Shown in pieces: positions 8,949 through 17,652 of a stretch of 51,350 nucleotides of DNA. This DNA comes from Microbacterium sp. (GTDB lineage Bacteria; Actinomycetota; Actinomycetes; Actinomycetales; Microbacteriaceae): positions 1 to 51,350 of the forward strand of contig NZ_QFPF01000004.1 of the NCBI RefSeq assembly GCF_003248605.1, read 5' to 3'. Below the pieces are notes generated by a model. It made no database searches. It saw nothing but the letters and a program-made list of their open reading frames with translations, and was not told where the DNA came from. The position numbers and the translations under genes are program-made. Positions within the stretch are counted from its first letter, which is position 1; the number at the start of each line of letters is the position of its first letter.

Positions 8949-10030
8949 GACTGCGATCCTAGCGACGCGAGCTGATCGAGGAACTCGGTCGTCTCGTCCT
9001 CGGTACCGGCCGTCACGCGGAGCGTGCCGGGCAGGCCGACGTCGCGGATGAGCACCCCCCGCTCGAACAGAGCCTGCCACGTGGCGTGCGGGTCGGCGAC
9101 AGCGCCGAAGAGGATGAAGTTGGTCCAGGACTCGTAGGGCTCGAAGCCCAGCGCCGAGAGGGTCGCCCCCATCCGGTCGCGCTGCGCGACGATGTCATCG
9201 ACCATGCCGAGCATCGTGTCGGCGTGTCTCAGCGCACCGAGCGCCGCCGCCTGCGTGAGGGCGCTCAGGTGGTAGGGCAGACGCACGAGTCGCAGGGCGT
9301 CGACGAACGCGGGATCCGCGGCGAGATAGCCGACGCGCGCACCCGCGAAGGCGAAGGCCTTGCTCATCGTGCGCGACACGGCGAGCCGCGGCCGGTCGTG
9401 CAGCAGCGTCAGTGCGGAACGCTGGTCGTGCGGGGCGAACTCCCAGTAGGCCTCATCGACGACCACCACGCCGCGAGCCGCCTCGTAGACGGCCTCGATC
9501 ACGGGCAGCGGCAGGGGGGTGCCCGTCGGATTGTTGGGCGAGCACAGCAGCACCACGTCGGGATCGGCATCGGCCACCTGCTCGGCGGCGGCCTGCGGAT
9601 CGAGCGTGAAGTCGTGCGCGCGCTCCCCGGCGACCCACTGGGCGCCCGTGCCCGCCGTGAGCAAGGGGTACATCGAGTAGGTCGGGCCGAAGCCGAACAC
9701 GCGGCGGCCCGGACCTCCGAAAGCCTGCAGGATGTGCTGCAGCACCTCGTTCGAGCCGTTCGCAGCCCACATCTGGTCACGGGTGAGGCCGTGACCCAGG
9801 TAGTCCGCGAAAGCCTCGCGCAGTGTCACGAACTCGCGGTCGGGGTACCGGTTCACCTCGCGCAGGGCGACAGCGATGCCGTCGAGGATGTCGTCGGCGA
9901 CCTCCTGCGGAACCGGATGCGTGTTCTCGTTGACGTTCAACGCGATGGGAACGGCAGCCTGAGGAGCTCCGTAGGGCCGCTGCCCGCGCAGGTCGTCGCG
10001 GAGCGGAAGGTCATCGAGGGATGCAGTCAC
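8945..10030 (-). CDS. hisC: Histidinol-phosphate aminotransferase
   Basis: The 361-residue fold-type I aminotransferase starts [20 protein letters not shown]. It contains [11 protein letters not shown] near the N-terminus, [24 protein letters not shown], and the PLP lysine in [20 protein letters not shown]. It converts imidazole acetol phosphate to histidinol phosphate. It is the first gene of the his operon seen here. I choose GTG at 10030 over an upstream GTG at 10051, because TACGAT (10038-10043) lies 7 bases before it and overlaps the longer version; the mRNA is probably leaderless. Confidence 0.94.
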   Translation of the reverse strand: MTASLDDLPLRDDLRGQRPYGAPQAAVPIALNVNENTHPVPQEVADDILDGIAVALREVNRYPDREFVTLREAFADYLGHGLTRDQMWAANGSNEVLQHILQAFGGPGRRVFGFGPTYSMYPLLTAGTGAQWVAGERAHDFTLDPQAAAEQVADADPDVVLLCSPNNPTGTPLPLPVIEAVYEAARGVVVVDEAYWEFAPHDQRSALTLLHDRPRLAVSRTMSKAFAFAGARVGYLAADPAFVDALRLVRLPYHLSALTQAAALGALRHADTMLGMVDDIVAQRDRMGATLSALGFEPYESWTNFILFGAVADPHATWQALFERGVLIRDVGLPGTLRVTAGTEDETTEFLDQLASLGSQS

Positions 10031-10037
10031 CCGATCA

Positions 10038-10043
10038 ATCGTA
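10038..10043 (-). promoter_or_regulatory. -10 element of the his operon (leaderless hisC)
   Basis: TACGAT is 7 bases upstream of the hisC GTG at 10030. No Shine-Dalgarno is visible, and no good -35 is seen. Confidence 0.5.
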
Positions 10044-10090
10044 GAGCGCACCCGCCGCGCCCCGACGAGTCAGGAGGCGTACGTGACGGG

Positions 10091-10435
10091 TCAGGATGCG
10101 TACTCCGCGGGGAGGGAGAGCACCTGGCCAGCGCGCAGGGTCGAGGTGTCGAGCGCGTTGAGCCGCGAGATCGCGTCGACGACGTCGCGCGGGTCGGCGC
10201 CGGGTGCCACGCGCTGAGCGAGCGACCAGAGAGAATCGCCGGGCAGGACGGTGACGGCGGTGAAGGCCGTCTCCTCGGCGCCCGCGTCGCGTGAGGCGAG
10301 AGCGGAGCCGCCGCTGATGACACCGAACGAGAGCACGGCCGCGAGCGGAATCGCGACGACGGCGGCGAGGACGCGCCGGCCCCGTGTCGTCAGACGAAGG
10401 CGCGTGTTCGGTGTCGTGATCGTTGCGGCGGTCAT
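10091..10435 (-). CDS. LysM single-pass membrane protein, probable SOS cell-division inhibitor (ChiZ/DivS/YneA type)
   Basis: The 114-residue protein has a basic cytoplasmic N-terminus, one membrane segment (VLAAVVAIPLAAVLSFGVI, about 22-40), a short linker and an extracytoplasmic LysM domain (AVTVLPGDSLWSLAQRVAPG ... VLSLP, about 60-110). LysM binds peptidoglycan. Small LysM or membrane proteins divergent from lexA are damage-induced division inhibitors in related phyla: YneA in Bacillus, DivS in Corynebacterium, Rv2719c/ChiZ in Mycobacterium. The location next to lexA is the main support. GGAGGA precedes the ATG. It is shorter than ChiZ and has no second domain. The role is inferred. Confidence 0.75.
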   Translation of the reverse strand: MTAATITTPNTRLRLTTRGRRVLAAVVAIPLAAVLSFGVISGGSALASRDAGAEETAFTAVTVLPGDSLWSLAQRVAPGADPRDVVDAISRLNALDTSTLRAGQVLSLPAEYAS

Positions 10436-10751
10436 GGTGTCCTCCTGGGGCGTGTGCCGTGTGTGGTGCCGGGAGCGCGGGGACGAGGATTCGAAGACTC
10501 CGTCCCGACGTCCGCATCCGGACCTCGGCCGGGAGGTCCGGATGCGTACGTGCGTTCCGAAGTTATCTTCGATATCGCCTCAGGTCAAGCTGTTCTTCGA
10601 ACTTCGTCACCGCGATGCACCCGACACGCTCGAAAGAATGTGCCGAAGACTCCCGCGGATCGGATAGCCTGCAAACGGCTCCGACGAGCGCGGACACAGT
10701 CCAGTAGGGGCCACCGACATTCGAAGCCGACAACGGCGGGAGGAGAGTCCG
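10436..10751 (+). promoter_or_regulatory. lexA / LysM-gene divergent control region with LexA-box candidates
   Basis: This 316-base spacer holds no gene that I can support. The best LexA-like palindrome is CCGAAGTTATCTTCGA at 10557-10572, a 12 of 16 match to the actinobacterial form TCGAACATATGTTCGA. A weaker one, TCGAAAGAATGTGCCG (10630-10645), would sit over the -35 region of a TAGCCT -10 (10665-10670) facing lexA. A strong separate hairpin lies at 10513-10546. Autoregulation of lexA and SOS control of the LysM gene are expected by analogy. Confidence 0.5.
10513..10546. repeat. 14-base inverted repeat in the lexA upstream region
   Basis: GCATCCGGACCTC and its exact complement flank GGCCGG, with one more C-G pair outside, making a strong GC hairpin. 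There is no T run, so it is not a classical terminator for either divergent gene. It could be a regulator site, an RNA structure or a remnant of a dispersed repeat. Confidence 0.7.
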
Positions 10752-11468
10752 ATGGCACTCGAGAACGAGGTCACCGACGGCGGAGCGGAAGCCGCGCCGG
10801 CCCCCGAGGCGAAGCCGCGCACACGCCGGCGCAAGAGCCTCAGCGACAAGCAGATGGCGATCCTCGAGGTCATCCAGCGCGCCGTCCAGGCGCACGGATA
10901 CCCGCCCAGCATGCGGGAGATCGTCGATGCCGTCGGGCTGCGCTCGCTCTCCAGCGTCACCCACCAGCTCAACCAGCTCGAACTCTCCGGCTATCTGCGG
11001 CGCGATTCCGGCAAGACCCGTGCCATCGAGGTCCTGATCGACCTGCCCGGCGTCGCCGCCGAGAATCCCGCCGACGCGGCTCCGCCGATGGGCGATGCCG
11101 CCCTCGTGCCGCTCGTGGGGCGGATCGCCGCCGGCGTGCCGATCACGGCCGATCAGCAGGTCGAGGAGATCTTCCCGCTCCCTCGGCAGCTTGTCGGCAA
11201 GGGCGAACTGTTCATGCTGCGGGTGTCGGGTGACTCCATGCTCGACGCCGCCATCTGCGACGGCGACTGGGTCGTCATCCGCTCGCAGAGCACCGCCGAG
11301 AACGGCGACATCGTCGCCGCCATGCTCGACAGCGAGGCGACGGTCAAGACCTTCCGCCGCCGCGACGGCCACACCTGGCTCCTGCCGCGCAACTCCGCCT
11401 TCGAGCCGATCCTCGGCGACCATGCCACCGTGCTCGGCAAAGTCGTGGCGGTCCTTCGAGCTGTCTGA
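10752..11468 (+). CDS. lexA: LexA repressor, SOS regulator
   Basis: The 238-residue protein has an N-terminal winged helix ([20 protein letters not shown] through [16 protein letters not shown], about 29-95) and a C-terminal S24 autoprotease domain. The self-cleavage Ala-Gly is at about 127-128 in GRIAAGVP. The catalytic Ser is near 162 (SGDSML) and the Lys near 199 (ATVKTF). It represses DNA-damage genes until RecA filaments trigger cleavage. A 28-residue charged N-terminal extension, common in actinobacteria, precedes the DNA-binding domain. The ATG follows GGGAGGAGAG. It is divergent from the LysM gene; recA and recX lie about 8 kb away. Confidence 0.97.
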   Translation: MALENEVTDGGAEAAPAPEAKPRTRRRKSLSDKQMAILEVIQRAVQAHGYPPSMREIVDAVGLRSLSSVTHQLNQLELSGYLRRDSGKTRAIEVLIDLPGVAAENPADAAPPMGDAALVPLVGRIAAGVPITADQQVEEIFPLPRQLVGKGELFMLRVSGDSMLDAAICDGDWVVIRSQSTAENGDIVAAMLDSEATVKTFRRRDGHTWLLPRNSAFEPILGDHATVLGKVVAVLRAV

Positions 11469-11506
11469 GTCCCGGTCGACGGCGACTGTGCCGAACACTC
11501 CCCGCG

Positions 11507-11512
11507 TAGCCT
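11507..11512 (+). promoter_or_regulatory. -10 element for the S9 peptidase gene (leaderless)
   Basis: TAGCCT lies 6 bases before the ATG at 11519 with no Shine-Dalgarno, so the transcript would begin at the start codon. Confidence 0.5.
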
Positions 11513-11518
11513 GAGACC

Positions 11519-13447
11519 ATGCCGACCCTGCCCTACGGATCCTGGCCGTCGCCGATCGAGGCTGCGGAGGTGGCGGCCTCGTCACCGCGCATCGACGGTG
11601 CCCGCTTCGTGGGCGAGGACATCTGGTGGAGCGAGTCGCTGCCCGGTGAACGCGGCCGCACCGCGATCCTCAGCGTGGGCATCGGCGGCGGCGACACAGC
11701 GCCCGAGGTCCTGCTTCCGGCGCCCTGGAGCGTGCGTTCCCGGGTGCACGAATACGGGGGCGGCGCCTGGGCGGTGACCGACGAGGGATCGCTCGTGTTC
11801 GTGGAGCATTCCGACCAGCGCGTCTGGCGCATGGCGCCGGGCACCGAGCCCGAGCCGCTCACCCCCGCCGACACGGGAGCGCGCTTCGGCGATCTCGTCT
11901 GCAGCGGAGATCGCCTGCTCGCCGTGCGTGAGACCCACGACGACGGCGCGGCCGCCCCGCTGCGCGACATCGTCTCCATCGCCCTCGACGGCTCCGGCAT
12001 CCACGTGCTCGCCGCCGGACGCGGCTTCTACGCGGCGCCCGCGCCGAGCCCGGATGGCCGGCTGCTCGCGTACGTCGCCTGGGATCATCCCGACATGCCG
12101 TGGGACCGCACGGATCTGCAGATCGTCCCCCTCGGCGCCACGACGACGCACGCACCGAGGACGATCGCCGGTGGGCCCGGCGTGTCGGCGCTTCAGCCCG
12201 AGTGGTCCGGCGGCGCGCTGCTCTACGCCTCCGACGCGAGCGGGCGCTGGCAGCTCGAGCGGCGGCGCGCCGACGGCGACGAGCCGGGCGACGAGCAGCA
12301 GCTCACCTCGGGTGACGCCGACACCGGCGGGCCGCTCTGGAACCTCGGCGCCCGCTGGTACGCCCCCCTCGCGGACGGGCGCATCCTGGCGGTGCGCACC
12401 CACGGACGCGACACCCTCACGATCCGTGCGGCCGACGGCACGGGCGAGCGCGTGCTGGACGTGCCGATCTCGGCGCAGATCCTCGTACGCGACGTGCGGG
12501 GTGCCCGCGCGCTCGTGACGGGCGCGGGTGCGACCGCCCCGATGGGGCTCTGGCTCGTGGATGTCGACGACCCGGGCGCAACCCGCGCTGTCCGCGGGGG
12601 CGCACTCCCGCGTGACGAAGCGTGGTACCCGCGGGCCCGCGCGATGACCTTCACGGGTCCGTCCGGTCCTGTGCATGCGTTCGACTACCCGCCCACCAAC
12701 CCGGGGACGCACGCGCCCGAGGGCGAGCGGGCTCCGTACGTCGTCACCGTGCACGGCGGCCCGACTGCGCATGTGGCGGGCGAAGTGAGCCCCGCGGTCG
12801 CCTATCTCACCAGTCGCGGCATCGGCGTTCTCGACGTGAACTACGGCGGATCCACCGGGTACGGCCGCGCCTACCGGGAGCGTCTGAAGGGGCAGTGGGG
12901 CATCGTCGACGTGCAGGATGTCGTGGCCGCGGCCTCGGGACTGGCCGACGCCGGCCTCGCCGATCGGGCGCGGACGGCCATCAAGGGCGGGTCGGCAGGC
13001 GGGTGGACGGTGCTGGCCGCACTCACCGGTTCCGACGCGTTCGCGGCCGGGATCAGCCGATACGGCGTGGGCGATCTCCGCGCCCTCGCCGCGGACACGC
13101 ACGACTTCGAGGCGCGGTACCTGGACGGCCTCGTCGGGCCGCTGCCGGAGGCCGAGCAGATCTACATCGAGCGCTCGCCGCTGTCGCACATGGACGGCCT
13201 GAGCGCGCCGGTCCTCCTGCTACAGGGCGCGGAAGACCGCGTCGTGCCACCGGCGCAGGCCGAAGCGCTCCGCGATGCGCTGGCCGCCGGCGGCATCCCG
13301 CACGCCCTTGTGATATATCCGGACGAGGCTCACGGCTTCCGCCAGGCGGCGACGATCGTGCACGCGCTCGAGAGCGAGCTCAGCTTCCTCGGACAGGTCT
13401 TCGACTTCGAAACGCCCGGCGTTCCGACGCTTCCGCTCGAGCGCTGA
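11519..13447 (+). CDS. Prolyl oligopeptidase family serine peptidase (S9)
   Basis: The 642-residue protein has an N-terminal beta-propeller-like region (about 1-380), with repeated strands such as PSPDGRLLAYVAWD, and a C-terminal alpha/beta hydrolase domain. The nucleophile Ser is near 492 in KGGSAGGWTVL, the Asp is in GAEDRVVPPAQ and the His is in YPDEAHGFRQ; an oxyanion region appears as VTVHGGPTAH. Family members cleave short peptides or acyl-peptides. No signal peptide is visible, so it is probably cytoplasmic. It lies between lexA and hflX on the opposite strand from hflX. Confidence 0.92.
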   Translation: MPTLPYGSWPSPIEAAEVAASSPRIDGARFVGEDIWWSESLPGERGRTAILSVGIGGGDTAPEVLLPAPWSVRSRVHEYGGGAWAVTDEGSLVFVEHSDQRVWRMAPGTEPEPLTPADTGARFGDLVCSGDRLLAVRETHDDGAAAPLRDIVSIALDGSGIHVLAAGRGFYAAPAPSPDGRLLAYVAWDHPDMPWDRTDLQIVPLGATTTHAPRTIAGGPGVSALQPEWSGGALLYASDASGRWQLERRRADGDEPGDEQQLTSGDADTGGPLWNLGARWYAPLADGRILAVRTHGRDTLTIRAADGTGERVLDVPISAQILVRDVRGARALVTGAGATAPMGLWLVDVDDPGATRAVRGGALPRDEAWYPRARAMTFTGPSGPVHAFDYPPTNPGTHAPEGERAPYVVTVHGGPTAHVAGEVSPAVAYLTSRGIGVLDVNYGGSTGYGRAYRERLKGQWGIVDVQDVVAAASGLADAGLADRARTAIKGGSAGGWTVLAALTGSDAFAAGISRYGVGDLRALAADTHDFEARYLDGLVGPLPEAEQIYIERSPLSHMDGLSAPVLLLQGAEDRVVPPAQAEALRDALAAGGIPHALVIYPDEAHGFRQAATIVHALESELSFLGQVFDFETPGVPTLPLER

Positions 13448-13478
13448 CCCGGCGCTTCGACGGGCTCGACGACCGCGC

Positions 13479-15014
13479 TCAGCGCAGGAACGGAGCGAGA
13501 TCGGCCGCCAGACGCTCCGAGACGTGCGCGTGCAGCGCCGTGCCGCCCTCTTCGTGCGCCTCCGACAGGATCAGGCCGGAGTCGTGCGCCGCCGAGACGA
13601 GGTCTCCGCGGTCGTACGGCACGAGAGCGCGCACCTCGACCGCCGGCAGCGGCAGCGCCGCCTCGACGACCGATCTCAGCTCGCCGACGCCCTCGCCGGT
13701 GCGAGACGACACGAACAGCGCTTCGGGCTCGAGGCCACGCAGCAGGAGCCGGTCGTCGTCACCGAGCAGATCGGCCTTGTTGAACACGACGATCTCGCGC
13801 GAACCCCGTGCCCCGACATCCGCCATCACATCGCGCACCGTCGCGAGCTGCCCCGCCGGATCCGGGTGCGAACCGTCGACGACGTGCACGACGACATCGG
13901 CGCCCGCGACCTCCTCGAGGGTCGAGCGGAACGCCTCGACCAGCTGGTGCGGCAGGTTGCGCACGAACCCGACGGTGTCGGTCAGCGTGTACACCCGGCC
14001 ATCGGGCGTCTCGGACCGGCGCACGGTCGCGTCGAGAGTCGCGAAGAGCGCGTTCTCGACGAGCACGCCCGCGCTGGTGAGCCGATTCAGCAGGCTCGAC
14101 TTGCCGGCGTTGGTGTATCCGGCGATCGCGACGGAGGGGATCGTGTGGCGCTTGCGCTCGGCGCGCTTGGCCTCGCGGGCAGGGCCGAAATCGCGGATCT
14201 GGCGCCGCAGGATGGCCATCCGCGTGCGGATGCGGCGCCGGTCGAGCTCGATCTTCGTCTCACCAGGACCTCGCGATCCCATGCCCGCCCCGCCCGCACC
14301 GACCTGACCACCGGCCTGACGGCTCATCGAGTCGCCCCAGCCGCGCAGACGCGGCAGCAGGTACTCGAGCTGGGCGAGTTCGACCTGCGCCTTGCCCTCA
14401 CGGCTCTTGGCGTGCTGGCTGAAGATGTCGAGGATCACGGTCGTGCGATCGATGACCTTGACCTTCACGACATCCTCGAGCGCGCGCCGCTGGCTGGGGG
14501 CGAGCTCGGTGTCGGCGATCACGGTGTCGGCACCGACCGCCGCGACCAGGTCGCGCAGCTCCACGGCCTTGCCCCGCCCGAGGTAGGTCGCGGGGTCCGG
14601 ATGCGGGCGCCTCTGCAGCACGGCGTCGCGCACGATGGCGCCCGCCGTCTCGGCGAGGGCGGCGAGTTCGCGGAGCGAGTTCTCGGCATCCTCCTGCTCG
14701 CCCTGCGGGTAGACCCCCACGAGCACGACGTTCTCCAGCCGAAGCTGGCGATACTCGACCTCGGTGACGTCCTCGAGCTCGGTCGAAAGCCCCGGTACCC
14801 TGCGCAGCGCGAGGCGGTCCTCGAGATCCCACTGGTCGCCGTCCGTGTCGCCGCCGCGAGCGGTCGAGGTGTCCTGCAGCGCCTGCGCCGCGCCGAAGAC
14901 ACGCACCCCGGAGCGGGCGTCCGCGCGGGAGAGCACGCGGCTGACCGCGTCATCCGTGGCGCCCTCCGGCGAGACGGCGTCGTCTTCGTGTACGGGTTGG
15001 ATCTTGTCCGTCAT
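13479..15014 (-). CDS. hflX: Ribosome-associated GTPase HflX
   Basis: The 511-residue protein has the N-terminal HflX domain (PDPATYLGRGKAVELRDLV), the glycine-rich linker (GGQVGAGGAGMGSRGPGETK) and a GTPase domain with G1 GYTNAGKSSLLNRL, G3 DTVGFVRNLP and G4 FNKADLL. HflX splits or rescues stalled ribosomes after stress. An acidic N-terminal extension of about 80 residues is present. GAAGGGAAGAC precedes the ATG at 15014. It converges with the S9 peptidase gene; the two stop codons lie within a short GCGCTGA/TCAGCGC inverted repeat. Confidence 0.96.
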   Translation of the reverse strand: MTDKIQPVHEDDAVSPEGATDDAVSRVLSRADARSGVRVFGAAQALQDTSTARGGDTDGDQWDLEDRLALRRVPGLSTELEDVTEVEYRQLRLENVVLVGVYPQGEQEDAENSLRELAALAETAGAIVRDAVLQRRPHPDPATYLGRGKAVELRDLVAAVGADTVIADTELAPSQRRALEDVVKVKVIDRTTVILDIFSQHAKSREGKAQVELAQLEYLLPRLRGWGDSMSRQAGGQVGAGGAGMGSRGPGETKIELDRRRIRTRMAILRRQIRDFGPAREAKRAERKRHTIPSVAIAGYTNAGKSSLLNRLTSAGVLVENALFATLDATVRRSETPDGRVYTLTDTVGFVRNLPHQLVEAFRSTLEEVAGADVVVHVVDGSHPDPAGQLATVRDVMADVGARGSREIVVFNKADLLGDDDRLLLRGLEPEALFVSSRTGEGVGELRSVVEAALPLPAVEVRALVPYDRGDLVSAAHDSGLILSEAHEEGGTALHAHVSERLAADLAPFLR

Positions 15015-15127
15015 GTCTTCCCTTCAGGATGCTGCGGCCCGGCGTCGTGCGCACGTGGCGGCATCCGTCGCCCGCTTCCCCGCGGTGCTCCAGAACTCTA
15101 GCCTCCCGCGGCCCGCGGGTCCTCCGC

Positions 15128-15133
15128 TACGCT
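15128..15133 (+). promoter_or_regulatory. -10 element for the RsmC-like methyltransferase gene (leaderless)
   Basis: TACGCT lies 7 bases upstream of the ATG at 15141, and no Shine-Dalgarno is present. Confidence 0.5.
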
Positions 15134-15140
15134 CGCTCCC

Positions 15141-15785
15141 ATGGCGAGCGACCACTATTTCTCATCGAGTCCCGCCAGCCCCGAGAATCTGCGCCGTGTG
15201 CGCGTGACCCTCGACGGTCGCGACCTCGAGGTGACGACGGCTGGCGGTGTGTTCAGCCCCGACCGGCTCGATGCCGGCACGGCGGTGCTGCTGGCCAATA
15301 CTCCGGCCGCACCTCCGGGCGGTCAGTTGCTGGACCTCGGATGCGGCTGGGGACCGATCGCTCTCACCCTGGCCCTCCAATCGCCGCACGCGACCGTCTG
15401 GGCGGTCGATGTCAATGAGCGAGCCCTCGATCTCGTGCGCCGAAATGCCGCGCAGCTGGGGCTCGAGAACGTCAACGCCGTGACGCCCGACGATGTTCCC
15501 GATGGCCTGTCTTTCCGCGGGATCCGCTCCAACCCGCCGATCCGCGTGGGCAAGAACGAACTGCACGGGCTGCTCGAGCGGTGGATCCCCCGGCTGGACG
15601 AGCGCAGCGACGCCTGGCTCGTCGTGCAGCGCAATCTCGGGTCCGATTCCCTCCAGCGGTGGTTGGCAGCCACCTTCGACCGCGGCTACAGCGTTCACCG
15701 TGCCGCCACGGGGCGTGGGTATCGCGTGATCAAGGTGCGCCGGCACGGCACTCCTCCCACCACCCCCATCACCGTCGTCCCCTGA
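15141..15785 (+). CDS. RsmC-like class I SAM-dependent methyltransferase
   Basis: The 214-residue protein has an N-terminal strand-rich lead (DHYFSSSPASPENLRRVRVT), SAM motif I LLDLGCGWGPIALTLAL, motif II AVDVNERALDLVRRNAA and the substrate motif SNPPIRVGK. NPPI with this lead is typical of RsmC/RlmG-type guanine N2-methyltransferases acting on rRNA. Single-domain actinobacterial members are usually annotated as class I methyltransferases or RsmC-like. The target base is inferred only. It is divergent from hflX and converges with dapF. Confidence 0.85.
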   Translation: MASDHYFSSSPASPENLRRVRVTLDGRDLEVTTAGGVFSPDRLDAGTAVLLANTPAAPPGGQLLDLGCGWGPIALTLALQSPHATVWAVDVNERALDLVRRNAAQLGLENVNAVTPDDVPDGLSFRGIRSNPPIRVGKNELHGLLERWIPRLDERSDAWLVVQRNLGSDSLQRWLAATFDRGYSVHRAATGRGYRVIKVRRHGTPPTTPITVVP

Positions 15786-15817
15786 TTCCGGCGCTCCGCG
15801 CCAGCCGCGGGATCAGG
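15781..15817. terminator. Bidirectional terminator-like hairpin between the methyltransferase gene and dapF
   Basis: Nested inverted repeats (CCTGATTCC with GGGATCAGG outside, GGCGC with GCGCC inside) span both convergent stop codons. No T run is present, as is common for actinobacterial terminators. Confidence 0.55.
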
Positions 15818-16685
15818 CCAGGGCGACCTCGCCGGAGAACACCAGCGCGGCAGGACCGGAGAGGAACACGTGGGCACCGTCGCGACCGGGCGCGACCCGC
15901 ACACCGAGCGTTCCGCCGGGCACCTCGACACGCCAGCGGTCGGGCGCACCCGCGCCCGCCCAGTGGCGGACAGCCAGAGCGGCGGCGGCGACGCCCGTTC
16001 CGCAGCTGAGCGTCTCGCCGACACCGCGCTCGAAGACGCGCATGCGGATCATCCCGACGCCGTCCTGCACGAGCGGTTCGGCGGGCACGACGAACTCGAC
16101 GTTGGCCCCGGCCGCCGGCTCGGGATCGAGCACAGGGCGCCAGGTGAGGTCGAGTCCATCGAGCTCGTCGTCGCTCGAGAGCGCGATGACCACGTGCGGG
16201 TTGCCGACGTCGATGCCGAGCCCCGGGCGGGCGACACTGAGGCCCCTCGCGCGCACGAGCGGTGCGGCCTCGTCCGCGTCGAAGGCGCCGAGGTCCACCT
16301 CGAAGCCGGACGCGTCGCGTCGCACGGTCTTGACGCCGGCCCGAGTGCCGATGCGCACGCCCTCATCGAAGCCGCCCGCGAGATCCGCGTGATCGAGGTA
16401 CCGGGCGAACACCCGGATGCCGTTGCCGCACATCTCGGCGATCGAGCCGTCGGCGTTGCGGTAGTCCATGAACCACTCGGCGCCCTCGGACGCGGCACCG
16501 GACCCGTCTCCGAGTGCTGCGGATCGCACCACGCGCAGCAGGCCGTCGCCGCCGATGCCGAATCGGCGGTCGCAGAGCGCCGCGACCTGGGCCGCGGTGA
16601 TCTCGAGCTCGCCGTCGGGATCGGCCACGATGACGAAGTCATTGCCGGTGCCCTGGCCCTTGGTGAACGCGATGGTCTGGGGCAT
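15813..16685 (-). CDS. dapF: Diaminopimelate epimerase
   Basis: The 290-residue protein has both catalytic cysteines, near 86 in [14 protein letters not shown] and near 228 in [15 protein letters not shown], plus the N-terminal [13 protein letters not shown]. It interconverts LL- and meso-diaminopimelate for lysine and peptidoglycan synthesis in the cytoplasm. The ATG at 16685 follows TAGACT (16693-16698) by 7 bases. It lies 10 bases downstream of the miaA stop yet has its own leaderless promoter, which overlaps the miaA 3' end. Confidence 0.97.
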   Translation of the reverse strand: MPQTIAFTKGQGTGNDFVIVADPDGELEITAAQVAALCDRRFGIGGDGLLRVVRSAALGDGSGAASEGAEWFMDYRNADGSIAEMCGNGIRVFARYLDHADLAGGFDEGVRIGTRAGVKTVRRDASGFEVDLGAFDADEAAPLVRARGLSVARPGLGIDVGNPHVVIALSSDDELDGLDLTWRPVLDPEPAAGANVEFVVPAEPLVQDGVGMIRMRVFERGVGETLSCGTGVAAAALAVRHWAGAGAPDRWRVEVPGGTLGVRVAPGRDGAHVFLSGPAALVFSGEVALA

Positions 16686-16692
16686 GCCGAGA

Positions 16693-16698
16693 AGTCTA
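16693..16698 (-). promoter_or_regulatory. -10 element for dapF (leaderless)
   Basis: TAGACT is 7 bases upstream of the dapF ATG and overlaps the stop of miaA. Confidence 0.45.
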
Positions 16699-17652
16699 CG
16701 GGCCCACCGGATCGGGATGCTGCCGTCGGATCGAGTCCTCCGCGAGCACCTGCGCGCCCGATACGTCGCCCGCGGCGAACCAGCGCACGTCGGCGTACCG
16801 ACGGAACCACGACACCTGGCGCCGCGCGTATCGGCGGGTCAGTGCCTGCGTCTGGGCGATCGCGTCGGCCGCGCTCAGCCGGCCCTCCACCTGCGCGAGC
16901 GCCTGGGCGTAGCCGATGGCGCGGCGTGCCGTGGTTCCCCGCTCGAGGCCCCGAGCACGCAGAGCTTCCACCTCGCCCGGCAGACCGTCGGCCCACATCG
17001 CCTCGACGCGCCGGTCGAGGCGCTCCACGAGCGCGGCGCGATCGTCGCTCAATCCGATGACGGTCGCCGGCATCCATCTGCGCGGCTGATCCGGCAGGGC
17101 CGCGCCGTGGGTCGCGCTGCCCTGTGCGAGCACCTCGAGCGCCCGCACGAGTCGGCGTCCGTTGCGGGGGTCGATCCGCCTCGCGGTCTCGGGGTCGAGC
17201 GTGCGCAGTCGTGCGAACAGCGGCCCGGGTCCGTGCGCGTCGAGCTCGGCCTCGAGATCCGCGCGCACGGCGGCGTCGCGCGGCGGGAAGGCGAATTCGT
17301 ACAGCACGCTCGAGACGTAGAGCCCGGACCCTCCCACGAGGATCGCGTGAGACCCCCGAGCGCGGATGTCGGCGATCGCGGCACGCGCGTCGGCCTGGTA
17401 CCGCGCGACCGCGGCGTCCTCGGTGACATCCAACACGTCCAGCAGATGGTGCGCGATGCCGCGCCGCGCGGGCGCCGAAAGCTTCGCCGTGCCGATGTCC
17501 ATGCCGCGGTAGAGCTGCATGGCGTCGGCGTTGACGATTTCGGCGCCCTCACCTCGGGCGGCGAGAGCTTCGGCGAGCTCGAGCGAGAGGTCGCTCTTGC
17601 CTGTCCCCGTGGCGCCGATGACGGCGAACAGACGAGGCGCCGCAGCGCTCAC
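16696..17652 (-). CDS. miaA: tRNA dimethylallyltransferase
   Basis: The 318-residue protein has the P-loop [33 protein letters not shown], and the region [20 protein letters not shown], followed by VGGSGLYV. It adds dimethylallyl to A37 of tRNAs that read UNN codons, the step before MiaB. The GTG start at 17652 overlaps the miaB stop (GTGA). The same frame continues open upstream through miaB, but that part is not coding. Confidence 0.96.
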   Translation of the reverse strand: MSAAAPRLFAVIGATGTGKSDLSLELAEALAARGEGAEIVNADAMQLYRGMDIGTAKLSAPARRGIAHHLLDVLDVTEDAAVARYQADARAAIADIRARGSHAILVGGSGLYVSSVLYEFAFPPRDAAVRADLEAELDAHGPGPLFARLRTLDPETARRIDPRNGRRLVRALEVLAQGSATHGAALPDQPRRWMPATVIGLSDDRAALVERLDRRVEAMWADGLPGEVEALRARGLERGTTARRAIGYAQALAQVEGRLSAADAIAQTQALTRRYARRQVSWFRRYADVRWFAAGDVSGAQVLAEDSIRRQHPDPVGP

